Of a DNA stretch of 64,000 bases, positions 12,224 to 23,989 are shown piece after piece; positions within the stretch are counted from its first letter, which is position 1, and each line of letters begins with the position of its first letter. Below the pieces are notes generated by a model. The model was not told the DNA's origin. It was given only the letters and a program-made list of their open reading frames with translations, and did not search any database. The DNA lies in assembly GCA_028023455.1 (NCBI GenBank), contig JAQFVV010012395.1, positions 7,571,998-7,635,997 of the forward strand. Direction: 5' to 3'. This DNA comes from Epiperipatus broadwayi (lineage: Eukaryota > Onychophora > Udeonychophora > Euonychophora > Peripatidae). A program made the translations under genes and the position numbers.

Positions 12224-12590
12224 TAAGTTATATAATATATATATATATATATTGTACCATCTACAAATAAATGGTCCAAAGATATTGGCATTTAAAATAT
12301 TTAAAAGCTAAAAAAAGAAAAAGTAAATTTAAAGATCTTTTAAATTGACACATTTTAAATTTTTTATTTTATGTAATTTAGTTTTTTTCTTAACATACAA
12401 TGAGAGTTGATTCTTTTTGTTTCTAATTATTTATCTGTAATTCAAAATTGGAAGGGAATTTCAAAGTAAAAGATTAAAATCAAAAAAACATTTTGGAAGC
12501 TAATTAAAGATGGCAGAATTATGTAAAAAAAGACTTTGTAACTTAAAGCTAATAAAGAATGTACAAGATTATAAACCTAAGCATCATGAT
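11800..12590. repeat. AT-rich stretch with (AT)n array
   Basis: A pure (AT)n array lies near 12174-12220 with a second AT run to 12252. The two are joined by an inverted ATATTTAAGTTATATAAT-type sequence, so the whole can fold into a cruciform. The rest has no recognised feature. Confidence 0.7.
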
Positions 12591-12629
12591 AATAATAACG
12601 TGCAGAAGTTTAAAAAAACTGGATCGAGG

Positions 12630-12938
12630 TATAAAAAGAAGAGGACAACTTAGATCTAGGTATTTTCATTTATCTTTGGGTTACATTGCTTAGAGTTGGA
12701 GGTTTCCACAAGCATAATCTGTGGCAGTAATATACTTCTGAACAGGTATGCCAATTGCTGAATGAAGCTGTCATGTAAGAATGGAAACGAAACCTCATGA
12801 ACATCATAACAAAGAGGTTACCATGACCGAGTTTCTAGCTCCAGCTATAGCATGAACTGTTAATTGAAAATGCTGGCAGGAAAAACCACTTATAATTTCT
12901 ATGAGCTCAGGATCCCATAAGTCTATACAAATTTACTG
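12630..12938 (+). promoter_or_regulatory. Weak TATA box and untranslated first exon candidate
   Basis: TATAAAAAG lies at 12630-12638 at the left edge of an island of higher G+C that ends abruptly at a donor-like ACTG|GTAAGC (GT at 12939-12940). No ORF of note crosses the island, so if transcribed it would be a 5' UTR exon. The initiator near 12660-12670 is not convincing. This could equally be a fragment of an unrecognised repeat. Confidence 0.25.
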
Positions 12939-12949
12939 GTAAGCTAAGA

Positions 12950-13850
12950 TTATTCATATCCTGATTGTTACTAAATTAAGTTTGCAAACAATTATTAATA
13001 TAAACTTGTAATATAACTCCAATAGAGACATTCCCTGATTTATGACATTTCGATTCATGGATTGTTTAAAGAGAGAACTGAAAGAAATGGACTGTATTGA
13101 TTATATAAAATGATTACCCAGATTAGCATGCATGGTTCTTTCTAAATAATAATAACTATTTATTAAATATTTTAATTGCATAATAAAATATTTATCTTTT
13201 AAGATCACTTTCATTTGTACATTATTAATTTTAGTTATTTATTTTAGTTTATTAGAACTTGAATGTATAATTTACCCTTTGACAATATTTATTAATTAAG
13301 CTCCAGGAATAATATCTTTAAAAAATAACCTTATCTACAGTAAACTATGACCCAGTTTTCTTTTAAAATCGTTTTCTTTTTTATTTATGATGTGCTATGC
13401 AATGGATTTCAGTGGATTCTTACATAAATCTTGGTGCCCTTATAAATAAAAAGCTGATTCCGCCATTAGCATAAGTTGAAATAATTGGTAGGTCAGTTAA
13501 TCAGGAAATACAGCTATGTTTTATAAAAATATGAACAAAATATTTGCATTTTCTGTATTTATAGCTCGATTAATTTTCACTAAATTTACGGTGAGTAAAA
13601 GATGGCCTACCAAAATCTATTAAAAAGTGAAAAACATTACAATATATATATATACCTTAAAAGCATAAAGTTAAACTAGTCACTAAATAATCAAAATTAC
13701 ACCAAATTCACAAATTCAACCAGAATAGCCAAGAAAATAAACTCTAAAGCACTACAATGATTTCACTGCTCAAGTGTAAAGAACTACAAAATATTTAAAC
13801 TAAACACTCACAAATCCACTTATTTCCCATTCACCCTTAATATTAAAATA
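12950..13850. other. AT-rich non-coding stretch
   Basis: No feature was recognised. Confidence 0.5.
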
Positions 13851-13854
13851 AATT

Positions 13855-14165
13855 TTTAAATATATTAATTGCTTCAGAATCATACATTTTTAGTAATAAA
13901 GATTATTTAATTCTTTTTATTTCATTTCTCTCATAGAAGACAACCCTAGCTTCTTCAAAATTAATAGTGTGGCCTGTATCTATTTCATGGGTGCATAAAG
14001 CAGAATTAAGATATATATTTCTAACCCTATTTTTATGTACCATTATTTTTTTTATTTAAGCTCAAAATACTCTGACCTACATATACCTTCTTCCAAAAAC
14101 AAAAGATAATAAATACTACTCCAGGAATAGTCTTTCTATCAGAAGATAATTTTTTTGATGGCAAC
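13855..14165 (-). pseudogene. Penelope-like element fragment (GIY-YIG end)
   Basis: On the minus strand the frame near 14160-14060 reads PGVVFIIF followed shortly by KKVYVGQS, the core of a Penelope-type GIY-YIG endonuclease (family form: GVVY...C...KVYIGQS). After a break, the frame near 14030-13900 reads HEIDTGHTINFEEARVVFYE then RNEIKRIK, which matches the conserved C-terminal segment (GH.I.FE.A.V...E.N..KR). The reverse transcriptase is absent and the reading frame is broken, so this is a dead 5'-truncated fragment. Its 5' end abuts the plus-strand LINE that begins near 14170. It is distinct in sequence from the Penelope pair at 58.9-60.9 kb. Confidence 0.65.
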
Positions 14166-14169
14166 ATAG

Positions 14170-15480
14170 ATGAGGACCAAATCAATATTGCCTATGAATT
14201 TCAATCATCATATACCTCAACAACTGCTAAGTTCTTTCACAAATTATTATAATGATAGATCTTTTATCATGGCTGTGACAGATAAAGATAGGAACCAATA
14301 CACTTTCCCTATAAATAAATTATACAATGATATTACAGCAAAAGGTCTTTGGTATCATAAACACAAAGTATTAAATTATCCGAATAACTGATACATAGTT
14401 CTAGAATGTAAAAGCATATGGCAAAAGAACATAATACAAAAAGTTCTAAAATGTTGTGATAAAGTAATTGTAGTTATAAATATGGACAGGCCTGCAATAT
14501 TAGAGGGTATGATTCAAAATTGATATATAAATTATGACCGGCAGGATCTGCAAGACTTCTCAGACAATATGGGACTGTGAAAAATTTTGAGTATCAGTTG
14601 GAAAAATGTGCAAATAGCACGGTATTAACAAACTCTGCCAAATTCAACCTGATATGAAAGGAATTTTTACCAACCTCAATCCTGACAGTCCATTATATTG
14701 AAACAGCCCCTTTGATTATTTCATTTAAGGGTATCCCACCACAATGCTTTTGGTGCTGTATGCGGATGCACTTGGTCAGGGATTGTACCAATAGAATTTG
14801 CAGCCAATGTCACATTAAAAAAACTAAGTTTCACAAATGTGATCAGATCATTACTTATACCAAGCAGACCAATATTTAAACTGAAAAACAAACCATTCTT
14901 TTGAAGTCTGTTGACCTGTTGTTATATGATCAACAAGATTTGGATAAATTGCCTTTAATAGAAATTATGAAGCCGATGACAGCCCAGGTTTTGATATCAC
15001 AGTTTCCTGATGAGCCGGTTGGTAGTGGCATATCTTTTTCAGCAGATTGTGGGCTGGCTATTCCAGAATACAAACATGTTTTATCAGTGACAGATTCAGA
15101 CATCACGGTGACTGGAGAATCAACTATACATTGTTATAAGGCTAAGAGAAAAGCTTCAAACAGGAGTAACAAATCAAGAAGCCACTCTGCTTCTCTTGAT
15201 ACTAGAGATTTTTTTGACTCAGGTAAAAGCTCTTCGGACTTAGAGTTGGGCTCAAAACTGAACAAAGGGAAAAGACTGAAACATAGTAAGAAAGAAAAGC
15301 CTGATAGTGATAGTATAGTGCAATGATTGGATAATTTGAACAGCATAAACAATTCTCCGCCTGCCAAGATTTCTGGCTCTCCCAGATTGGACCATCACTT
15401 AGTAGTTGGAGTGCTGTATAAATCATCTAAATTATTTTCTATGGAAGAGATGGTAAAAGCAAATTTAGAAATAATTTAAT
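14170..15480 (+). pseudogene. LINE ORF1-like region with CCHC zinc knuckle
   Basis: This is the first part of a degenerate plus-strand non-LTR element running to about 18.6 kb. Open pieces at 14170-14391 and 14901-15326 are joined by a broken stretch. Near 14730-14830 one frame reads GIPPQCFWCCMRMHLVRDC, a C-x2-C-x4-H-x4-C zinc knuckle, followed by a second cysteine cluster CSQCHIKKTKFHKC. The 141-codon piece ends in a serine-, lysine- and aspartate-rich tail with KRKASNRSNKSRSHSASLD, typical of disordered nucleic-acid-binding ends of ORF1 proteins. Several stops show it is inactive. Placement before an endonuclease and RT supports the ORF1 assignment. Confidence 0.55.
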
Positions 15481-15559
15481 AAGTCAACTTATCAAAGATG
15501 CCACAAAAGTGCTCTTGCTCTGTGAAATGTTCTGCCAGATAATAGTGTGCTCATTGTCT

Positions 15560-17100
15560 TTAATCGTCCATGTTTTTGAAATTTGTAGGTGTGAATGTGC
15601 AGGGACTTAACTCCATCAAAAGGATAGATGCAATTGGATGCTGGATCTGTACTTTCTCTCCAAATTTGGTGTCCATGATGGAGACCAAGCTTTATGCAGG
15701 GATGAACCTGCAGATAATTGAAAAACTGCAGAACCTAGGATCTTTTCATTTTTTCATTGCCACCCACCCCTTGGTGGGAGTTGCAATTCTCATTCCACAT
15801 AATTCACTGGTTCAAAGTTTCTGAATAAATCTACTTAATAACAATATAATTTTTTCATCAATTACCATCACTCATGTAATTTTAATATCATTTTTCTCTA
15901 TTTTAAAAGGGATGTATCATTGATGTATAATACATTACAATTAATAAATGTGGCATTAAATTCCAATCCTTTCCCCATGTTCTTACTTGAGGACTTCAAT
16001 CTTATCTATGATAAATTTAACTATAAATATTTACACCTACTGAACACTCACATTATGTGTGCACATGGTTTTTTTTCCATTTTATGCTTGCTCTTTCTAT
16101 ACCAGACAATATTCCACATTACTAGACCTCTTTTATTCACTTGAATTACATTTTTACATTAATCCAGTAGTATCCCCATTGCATTTTTCAACCATCATGC
16201 TCTAACTGTAGCATTATCCATGGATCTGCCTCCTCAAGCCTGTGCACATGCCAAATCAACAATCAGAATATTGCTTCAGTGAGCTGCCCCAGAGGCAATA
16301 ATCTCTGAGGCCTTTTTTAAAAAAAAGTTGACATCCTTTCTCTTACCCTGACCAAGGGTTGGTTTGCTTTCATTCATATTTTGTCTTCTCTGATACATTA
16401 CTATACCAGGAAGAACAAAGGACTGACTGCCCTCCTTCATAAAATGGAGGTGATACAAAAAACCTTAAAAGAAATCCTTCCAACACACTCTACAGTTCAA
16501 GAAATCATAGCACCAAAGCAGCAGTATTACAACATACAACAGACTCTCCTTGGATTTTCTGAATTCTATCTCTCTAAACCACATGCCTTTTTCAGAAGGT
16601 ATATTAGGTGGGTGCTTGGTTGCCAGAATAAATCCAAGACACCAGCTGTGATTAAGATAGGAGAGAACATCTACACTGGTATTCCAATATTAAAACAAAT
16701 GCTAATTCATTATCAGAGCAAACTGGCAGATACCAATATTCAGCATGAGTAAGAGAGTTGAGTCATGAACCTAGTGAGATGAGCCATAGTATTTATGAGG
16801 CAGATATTCATGCTAAAATTGCCTCAGGGCCAGACAGAATGCATGCAGGTCTCCATGGTATTCCAATGTTCATTTTCAAACACCTCAAGCCTTTGCAATA
16901 CCATTAATCCTAAATATGGTGAACTTCCCTGCTTCCTGCCCACTGTTAATTGATGGGCTTTATTCAATTGTTATGGTGCCATTCATCAAGAGGGGGATTA
17001 TCCTATCCACTCTTGAGAATCTACATCCTATATCTATGACACCATTGATAATCAAAAATTATAGAATCCATAATCAAGGATAAACTCCAGGATAAGATTC
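15560..17100 (+). pseudogene. LINE APE endonuclease region, decayed
   Basis: At 15570-15824 the frame reads FVGVNVQGLNSIKRIDAIGC then SPNLVSMMETKL, matching the start of an apurinic-like LINE endonuclease (N-x-x-G-L-N...K, then the conserved ETKL-type glutamate). A later piece at 15920-16144 reads FPMFLLEDFNLIYDKFNY, a degenerate form of the GDFN motif. The piece at 16381-16752 reads as the linker before the RT. Near 16800-16850 KIASGPDRMHAGL corresponds to the RT entry motif (family: GPDG). Frameshifts and stops separate the pieces. Confidence 0.6.
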
Positions 17101-18590
17101 TGTCACATACATCAATCTTCCAGCTCACCAAAAAAGCAGCATCTACTGTGGAAGGTATTAGCCTCTTTAAGTTAATAGTAAACAATGTAAGAAGACATAG
17201 AAGATCCAAACCCATTGTAGTGCAGCTGGACATTGTGGGGGCATTTGGACTCTGTCAATATCCCATGCCTTGTTCAGCTGCTGGGCAAACTGGACACTCC
17301 CTCCAGTGTTATTAAATCTCATTTCTAATCTTTTAATGAAGTAGATGGATTTCTATATTATTGAACAGCAAATTATTGAAATCTTTCACTCCAACTAAAT
17401 CTATCTCTCAGGGCTCTCCTCTAAGTGCCCTCTTATTTATTTTATATGTGAACTCCTTCCTAATATCCATTAAACAGAATCTTCCTGGAGTTTTCATTCC
17501 CAGTATTAAAAAATCTATACATCTCATACATGGATGACGTGGCGGTGTTTTTACCATCCTGTAAGTACATCCCTGGGCTCATGAAATTAATGTCACAAAT
17601 TTTCTAGTGAATCAGGATTATGCTTCAATTTGGAGAAGTCAGTGGCATGGAGATTGTCCTCAGGTGATGGCATCCCTTCCCTTTGCAGCTAAATCCCCCA
17701 AGTTTCTCAGCATGGCCTTTAATCTCTCCCATTTGGCAATGAGGAGGGATTTTCAAAACTCAATAATGACAGCTGCTAACAAAATCATTGGTTCTTCAGG
17801 AAAAGTTTACATCTCCCTATATGCCAAGATGCCTCTCCTTAACATGTTGTTATTCCTGAGAATTGCTTTCTTCATGCCATTTGTGTAATTCACTGGGAAA
17901 TTCATTCATGGTATCAATGAGATTTGTTCTTGCCTCCTGTGGTGAGGCAGAATTGTAGCAATTAGCCTCCAGAAGATGCAAATGCCTACTAAATTGAATG
18001 GCCTGGGGCTATATTTACTACAGATATTTGGCTCTGGCATGCTTTCAATCTGTTTTATAGACTTAACAAAAATAATTCCAAAAAGCTTCTTCCTGATTGA
18101 TGTGTTGCCACAGATACTCCCCCCTCTTAGAGGGAATGGTTTTGCTCTTTGATTTATTAACTGATATTACAAAAATCAATTTAGTTCTGAACCAGGCCAA
18201 ACCCACAAAAATTAGATACTGGGAGGTTTATAACCTCATTTATGATTCAATCATGCCAATAAGTTCAACTCTTAATATAATCATATTTGCCTTTTTAAAA
18301 AAATTTAAATAGAGGTGCCTGGAGCCAAAATACTTTAATTTTTTGGTTATGATCAATCTTGATGCACTTCCCACAGGTAGCTTTTTGGTAAGAAACAAAA
18401 GTTACAAATCGATTGATGATAAGTGTACTTTATGTGGTATAGAAGAAGAGACTAGTGGACACATTCTTAACAGATGTATTAAATTGAATGACTGCAGAAT
18501 GATAATTCACTCAATTTTCAAAAGGAAAGACCCATTGATGATGACACTGATTCAGAGTATTAGTTCGGCAATTTTAGGGAAATAAGAAAT
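17100..18590 (+). pseudogene. LINE reverse transcriptase and zinc tail, L1/Tx1-like
   Basis: This continues the same element. Near 17220-17280 LDIVGAFGL stands where LDI.KAFD is expected. Near 17410-17470 QGSPLSALLFILYVNSF is the RT QG.PLS.LLF motif. Near 17525-17555 YMDDVAVFLPS is the catalytic [YF]xDD box, still intact. The tail at 18343-18585 holds CTLCGIEEETSGHILNRC, a C-x2-C...H-x4-C zinc-like motif. The QGxPLSxLLF wording and the upstream CCHC ORF1 point to the L1/Tx1 group, with moderate confidence. Many stops make it dead. The element is about 4.4 kb, near full length. Confidence 0.65.
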
Positions 18591-18599
18591 ATCACCTTT

Positions 18600-19520
18600 T
18601 TATTATATAGTATTTGGCTAACTTGGTGTCCACTCTTGTTTGATTCAAGTTGCACAGATCCTCTAATAATATTTTTAAAAAAATTAAAGCAATTAAAGAA
18701 AGAGACTATCGGATTGCCTCACAAACAATGATAAAGTGTACATGGGAACTAATAGACATTAATAAAATTGCAAGAACATAATTATAAAGACATTGTTTAA
18801 TGAGTTTGAATAGTTCCTTGAAAAACATAGTTTTAAAAGTTATTTTGTAGAATGATGTAGGCAAGTTTTGCTTATAAGAACTTATTTGTATTATTGGCAT
18901 GCTAACATAGTTATATTTGCATGGTTGAATGATTACTCTGGGCAATTTAGCTCATGAATAATTGTACTAATAGTTCATTACTGTGTATAATTATAAAATT
19001 TTCTTAAAAGTTCCAATGTAACTAATAAGTTAAAATAAACAGGGTTTTTATTAAAAAAAACAACAAAAAAACAGAGACTTAGTAATAATATGTTCATAAT
19101 AAGTTCTAACATACATAAAATTTAACTCACAATAATTAATACAAGAATACACATATACATGCAAATGAATTCAATCAAATTTTAAAATAAGCCTTTAAGT
19201 TAAAATACCACTAATTATATTACATTCATTTTTCTTTTTTTTTTTTTGAATGCTTTAATTATTTTATAAACATGCACATTTGTTTCAAAGTGAATATTAC
19301 ACCTTTGATTATTTGCTTAACAATATTACATTAAGAAAACCTTTTTTTAAAAATGTATTATAATGAATATATAGTAAATACATGTTAAAGCAAAAAAAAA
19401 TAAATTAATACACATCTTTTTTTTAAACTTCAGTTTTTTTTAAAAGCAACTAAATGTTTTTATTTTAATTTTTCGCTTCTTTCCTTATTCACTCAATAAT
19501 ATAAAATATAGTTTGTTAGA
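18600..19520. other. AT-rich non-coding stretch
   Basis: The start is probably the LINE 3' UTR. Poly-A-like runs near 19050-19075 could mark its tail. Nothing else was recognised. Confidence 0.4.
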
Positions 19521-19524
19521 ATTA

Positions 19525-20030
19525 AATACACACTAAAAAACGTTTTTTAAAAAACATACAAAGCAAAATAGTCAAAATAAGAGTCATAGATCACATGACC
19601 CTATTCTCTTAAGTTTGTAAGTTATAAACAATGAGGATTGCCAATTACTCAACAAGCTTTGTGATAAATGCTTAGCTCGAGAAAGCATTTAAAATATCTC
19701 CATCAGGAACCCCCCTAACCCCTGACCATGGTTTCATGCTTTGGCACTCCCAAAGCACAAAACCATGGTCAGGGATTAATACACACTAAAAAACGTTTTT
19801 TAAAAAACATACAAAGCAAAATAGTCAAAATAAGAGTCATAGATCACATGACCCTATTCTCTTAAGTTTGTAAGTTATAAACAATGAGGATTGCCAATTA
19901 CTCAACAAGCTTTGTGATAAATGCTTAGCTCGAGAAAGCATTTAAAATATCTCCATCAGGAACCCCCCTAACCCCTGACCATGGTTTCATGCTTTGGCAC
20001 TCCCAAAGCACAAAACCATGGTCAGGGATT
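19525..20030. repeat. Exact 253 bp tandem duplication
   Basis: Units at 19525-19777 and 19778-20030 appear identical base for base. Each starts AATACACACTAAAAAACG and ends ACCATGGTCAGGGATT. Each unit holds one long arm of a hairpin plus its apex (ATGGTTTCATGCTTTGG, then the inverse). Only the second unit is followed by the opposite arm at 20031-20127. Perfect identity in AT-rich intergenic DNA indicates a very recent event or an assembly artefact. Confidence 0.9.
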
Positions 20031-20127
20031 TGGGGGGGGGGGGTCCTGATGGAGATATTTTAAATGCTTTCTCTGGCTAAGCATTTATCACAAAGCTTGT
20101 TGAGGAATTGGCAATCCTCATTGTTTT
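19875..20127. repeat. 250 bp foldback hairpin (family E)
   Basis: The arms pair around position 20000, where CTTTGG-CACTC-CCAAAG forms the apex. The left arm holds ACAATGAGGATTGCC, GCTTTGTGATAAATGCTTAG and ATCTCCATCAGGA-CCCCCC. The right arm holds the complements, including a run of 12 or so G residues at 20032-20043. Related words (TTTCATGCTTTGGCAC and GCATTTATCACAAAGCTTGTT) occur at 56.95 and 57.53 kb, so this is a dispersed family, probably a MITE-like foldback. Confidence 0.7.
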
Positions 20128-20129
20128 AT

Positions 20130-22960
20130 ACAAAGCAAAAGTTCTGCAGCCAGAGTTTGATTTCTCTCACAATGGCAAATTTTTATTCATTTCATTTGTA
20201 AATTGCCATAATATCCTTTAACAATATTCTGTCTTTTACATTGGATTGAGTCTTCATTTTAATTAGAAATATGTTCAAAAATACAGCTTGATCAGGTCTG
20301 TCTGAGTTCCAGGATAATTTTAGCAGTCGGCAGTTTTTCCTCTTTAGTCAGCATAATGAAGATTTGATGTAGTTTCAATAAAGTGAAAATCCAAAATTTT
20401 GATTTTTCACTCCTGAATCTTCTTTTTCACATTTTTGATTTTACTTTTAACACTTTAATAATATCTTATTTTTGACTTCTCAGTGACCTGATTTTATGTT
20501 AATTACAATAATTTCAAAAACACTTTTATTATTTAATTGACGAACTTGGAAAACATTATGATTATTAAATTGTCTGATTTTTTTATTATTTTCCAATCTC
20601 ATATCTAAATGGGCTTAATCTTTCATTTTTAATTGAATTGTTTTGCAATATATTCCATTAATTATTTGATAATTGAAAGTTTTAATATAATTTATGTAAT
20701 TTACAAATTTCTCTTAAATTTAAACATTTTTAACAAACCTATTACATTATTTTAATATAATATTTACTTTTTGGTTCTAACAATTGATTATTACCAATTT
20801 TACTTTAAACTATTGCTGTAATGTTACTAAATAATAATTTATGCAAATGCATATGCAAATTAATTTGACCATTTTCTTGAAATAGCAAAACACTTATGTA
20901 ATCGTTGTTGATGTTCTAATAAAGTTCCGTTTGAACAACAATAATAAAAATTATAAATATAATAATATGAGATTTCTAATATGTAAAAAGAAAGCTAGAA
21001 TTAATATAAAACAGTATGACTAACATATATTAATGATAAAAATATTAATGGAAGTAATAAAGTTTTTCAAGGGATGAAGATTTACTCAGTTTTAAGTATG
21101 TTTACATTTTAAAGCTATGTTAGAGAAATAAAAAGTGAGTGAAGTGAGAAGTTTTGAAGGTGGCTTTATACAACATTTTGCATGTAAAGAGTGTAAAGAC
21201 GAAATCCATAAAAAGAAATTGAATATTGTCATAGCTAAAGGAGAGATCAAAAAATGAAGAAATAATAAAATGTAGAAATGTTTAAATATATATATTTAAA
21301 AGAGAGATAAATAGCATTAACTTTTAAATTTTTTTTAATGAGGTTGAGAAAAAGATGAGAGGTATCTAATGATTAAGGAAAAATGAGAATATTTTTTTAA
21401 GGAAATAGATAGAAAACTCAAAAATACAATTAATAGGTTATGTAAGATCAATAGACATGACATATAATAAAAAAGAAAAATTAATAATAGTCATAACTTT
21501 AACTAAAGTTAAAGTATTTTAAACATTAGTGTAAATAGATTTCCTTAAAAAAATGTAATAAGAGAAATATAAATTGTTTTAGAGATTGATGAATATGATG
21601 AATCATAAGAGTGGAGTCCTTTAAGATATTTGGCAATAGGAAAAAAAGAACTGACATTAGGAGAAAGACAACAAAATAAACAGACAGGTATAGGTAGCAA
21701 TAAAGTTGGAAAACAGTTATGATATATATATATAATTACATTTAAAATGAGGAAATGCCAAAATATTATAAATAAAATTTAAAATGTATACTTAATATAA
21801 AACAAAAAAAAATTAATGTGGAAGTTAGGAAAGTTTTTAGAGAATGTTAAAAAAGGAAAAGAAAAAAAAAGCCAGGAAGAATAAGACTTTTTTACGGGCA
21901 TATAAAATAAAATTGATATGAAAGTTATTGGGATGAACATTTAAAAAAAACTACTTTCATTTTTTTAGATCTATGTTGTTCTCTACTTTAATCTATCATT
22001 GCATTATTATTTCAATTTTATTTCTAATGAATCGCATCTTTTATTAACTCCTACAACAAAGGTATTGCAATCTTAGAATAGTTTATAAGTTTTGCACATA
22101 CTTTCTCCTTTGCATTTAATTATATAACTGCCGTTTAGTTTTATTTCTTTTCTTAAATATATTTATAAAATCTTATTCAATTATCTCTTTCTGCACAGTA
22201 TACATTTCAAATATGAGGACTTTTCACAAAATACTAATTTTACTAAAGTCTTCTTTAACCATAATTACATACATAATAAAGCTCTTAAGAAGGCTAAAAT
22301 GAATACATCCTTAAAATCTTTAATTTTTTACGTCACTCTTTAGTTTAGTTTTGAAACGACTTTTTAAATATCTCTTTTATTAGTTATACATTTACTCACT
22401 AGATGCCGGCATTAAACAAACAGAAAAAGTTACTAGAAAAGATAAGGCTAAACCGTGCTTGATTTTTAAAAAAGTGTAATGGTAACTTTATGTTGATAGA
22501 ATTAGGAGAGTAAAAAAAAAGAGGCAGAGAGTTTTATAACTGAATTGAGAAGAAAGAAAAATGAGCTATGAGAAAATTGAAAAATTTTAGCAACATTTTG
22601 GGAAATATAAAATGTACAAAAAATAGAATACGGTAAAATATATATAAAATGAATCTTCATTTAGAACTAATAGAATTAACAATAAAAGATGAAATAAAAA
22701 TACTTTAGAAAATGTAAAAAAAAAAAAGAGGTAGTAGAAAGTATGAAGGCAGTTAAGGAATAATACAAGAATAATGTAGTTGTTTTAATTAAAAAGAAAA
22801 AAAAATAGCTTATAAGAAATTAGATGAACTTTAGAAGTTGATTCAGGACATAAAACTGCAGAACGGAAGAGCACACCAAATTTTTTATAGATATATTTAG
22901 AGAAAGGAATTTGCTGTTAACTGAGAGAAAATCTTTTGATCCCTTTTTGAAATTTTAAAG
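20130..22960. other. AT-rich to purine-rich non-coding stretch
   Basis: From about 21050 to 22960 the plus strand is strikingly A- and G-rich, with many broken short charged peptides. It may be the decayed 5' part of the RTE-type LINE that is recognisable from 23990, or simply low-complexity DNA. No frame is long enough to support a call. Confidence 0.35.
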
Positions 22961-23029
22961 AAATTGAGCATAGCAAATATCTAATGTCCTCTGCTCCGTA
23001 CATTCCTGCCATTGCCCGTTGTTATTATA

Positions 23030-23100
23030 TGATTATTCATATGGTAAATGAATATGGATGGGCTGCTCACCAACATGCATTAGCCAGCATGATGAGTTTA
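23030..23100 (+). repeat. Repeat block shared with 63.4 kb
   Basis: The words GAATATGGATGGGCTGCTC and CAACATGCATTAGC near 23050-23090 recur as TTAATATGGATGGTCTGCTC and CAACATGCATTAGC on the minus strand at about 63405-63440. Both lie just upstream of an RTE copy, so the block is probably part of that element or of a repeat inserted in it. Confidence 0.45.
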
Positions 23101-23339
23101 TTGTATTTTTATCTTTGAGTTTAAAAATCTTCATGATCTTTCTTCTCAGTTGTATGATAGTTCTTAACGGAAATATAATTCGAGTTTCCTGAACACAGGA
23201 TGAATGTGTGTGTGAATGCTTTTCTTTGGTTTTTTAAAATAGAAATTTACAATTATAAATGGATTATTCTCCTGTACATGAGGAGTCAGAATGATTAATA
23301 TGTCAACATGGGTAGGATGACAACCTTGGCACTAACATA

Positions 23340-23615
23340 GGCTTTGAACGTTCCATTATCAGATTTTCAATGAAATGGAAGGCTGAAGAGTTGTGGATTG
23401 GAAGATTGGCTATCTTAATATAAAGCTGAGCACTGATTGTATATATGTGTGGAGATAGTAATCTAGACCAAATGATGATTGCTGTTTTAGCATGAAATAC
23501 ATATTTGGTGATTATATATCTTTTTAATATGTGTGTGATCAGGTGGGTCAGCAATATGAGATGGCACTGAGAATAGTGGGTCATGTGAAAGTCTGAGTTC
23601 GAATCCCACATATAT
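23340..23615 (+). mobile_element. tRNA-derived SINE, family B
   Basis: Family B is defined by an ordered set of words: TCAGATTTTCAATGA, GGCTATCTTAATATAAA, CTGAGCACTG, a mid part near GACCAAATGATG, GCATGAAATACAT, TTGGTGATT, then a tRNA-like end TGTGATCAGGTGGGTCAGC...GAGTTCGAATCCC at about 23530-23607. The last is a near-perfect B box. Other copies lie at 43.5, 44.35-44.9, 45.8-46.2 and 53.9 kb. The 102-codon minus ORF here is an antisense shadow. Confidence 0.65.
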
Positions 23616-23989
23616 TACATATATAAATGCAGCTTAAGCCTGTACAATGTATTAATTATAAAAAAGATAAAATAAATTATAATCCTTATTCCTAGAAGGC
23701 TCTAAAGTGTCAGCTAAGAATAAAGATTGGTAGTAAAAGCAGAAGTTGCTAAAAATCCTCTGATAGCAGATCCAGATGCTATTTGATGACGTTTCACTTA
23801 AGTTTCCTTCAACATCATATCACTTTCAAGTGAAGGAAATTTCACAAATTAGAGAAAAACTCATAAATTGGATGAAAACTGTATAATATTTAATGGATCA
23901 TTGTGAACTTTCTGTAGTTGGAAGGAGAAGTTAGAAAACAATTGATTTAGAAGGTGAATAGATATTTTATTGTCAAGATACAAATAATG

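Noticed and set aside
14901-15326. Host gene encoding a serine-rich protein
   Set aside because: Preceded by zinc knuckles and followed by endonuclease and RT motifs on the same strand, so it is a LINE ORF1 remnant.
19525-20127. CRISPR-like or satellite array
   Set aside because: Only two units, no spacers, and explained by a tandem duplication of a hairpin arm.
23303-23611. 102-codon minus-strand ORF
   Set aside because: Antisense of a family B SINE.
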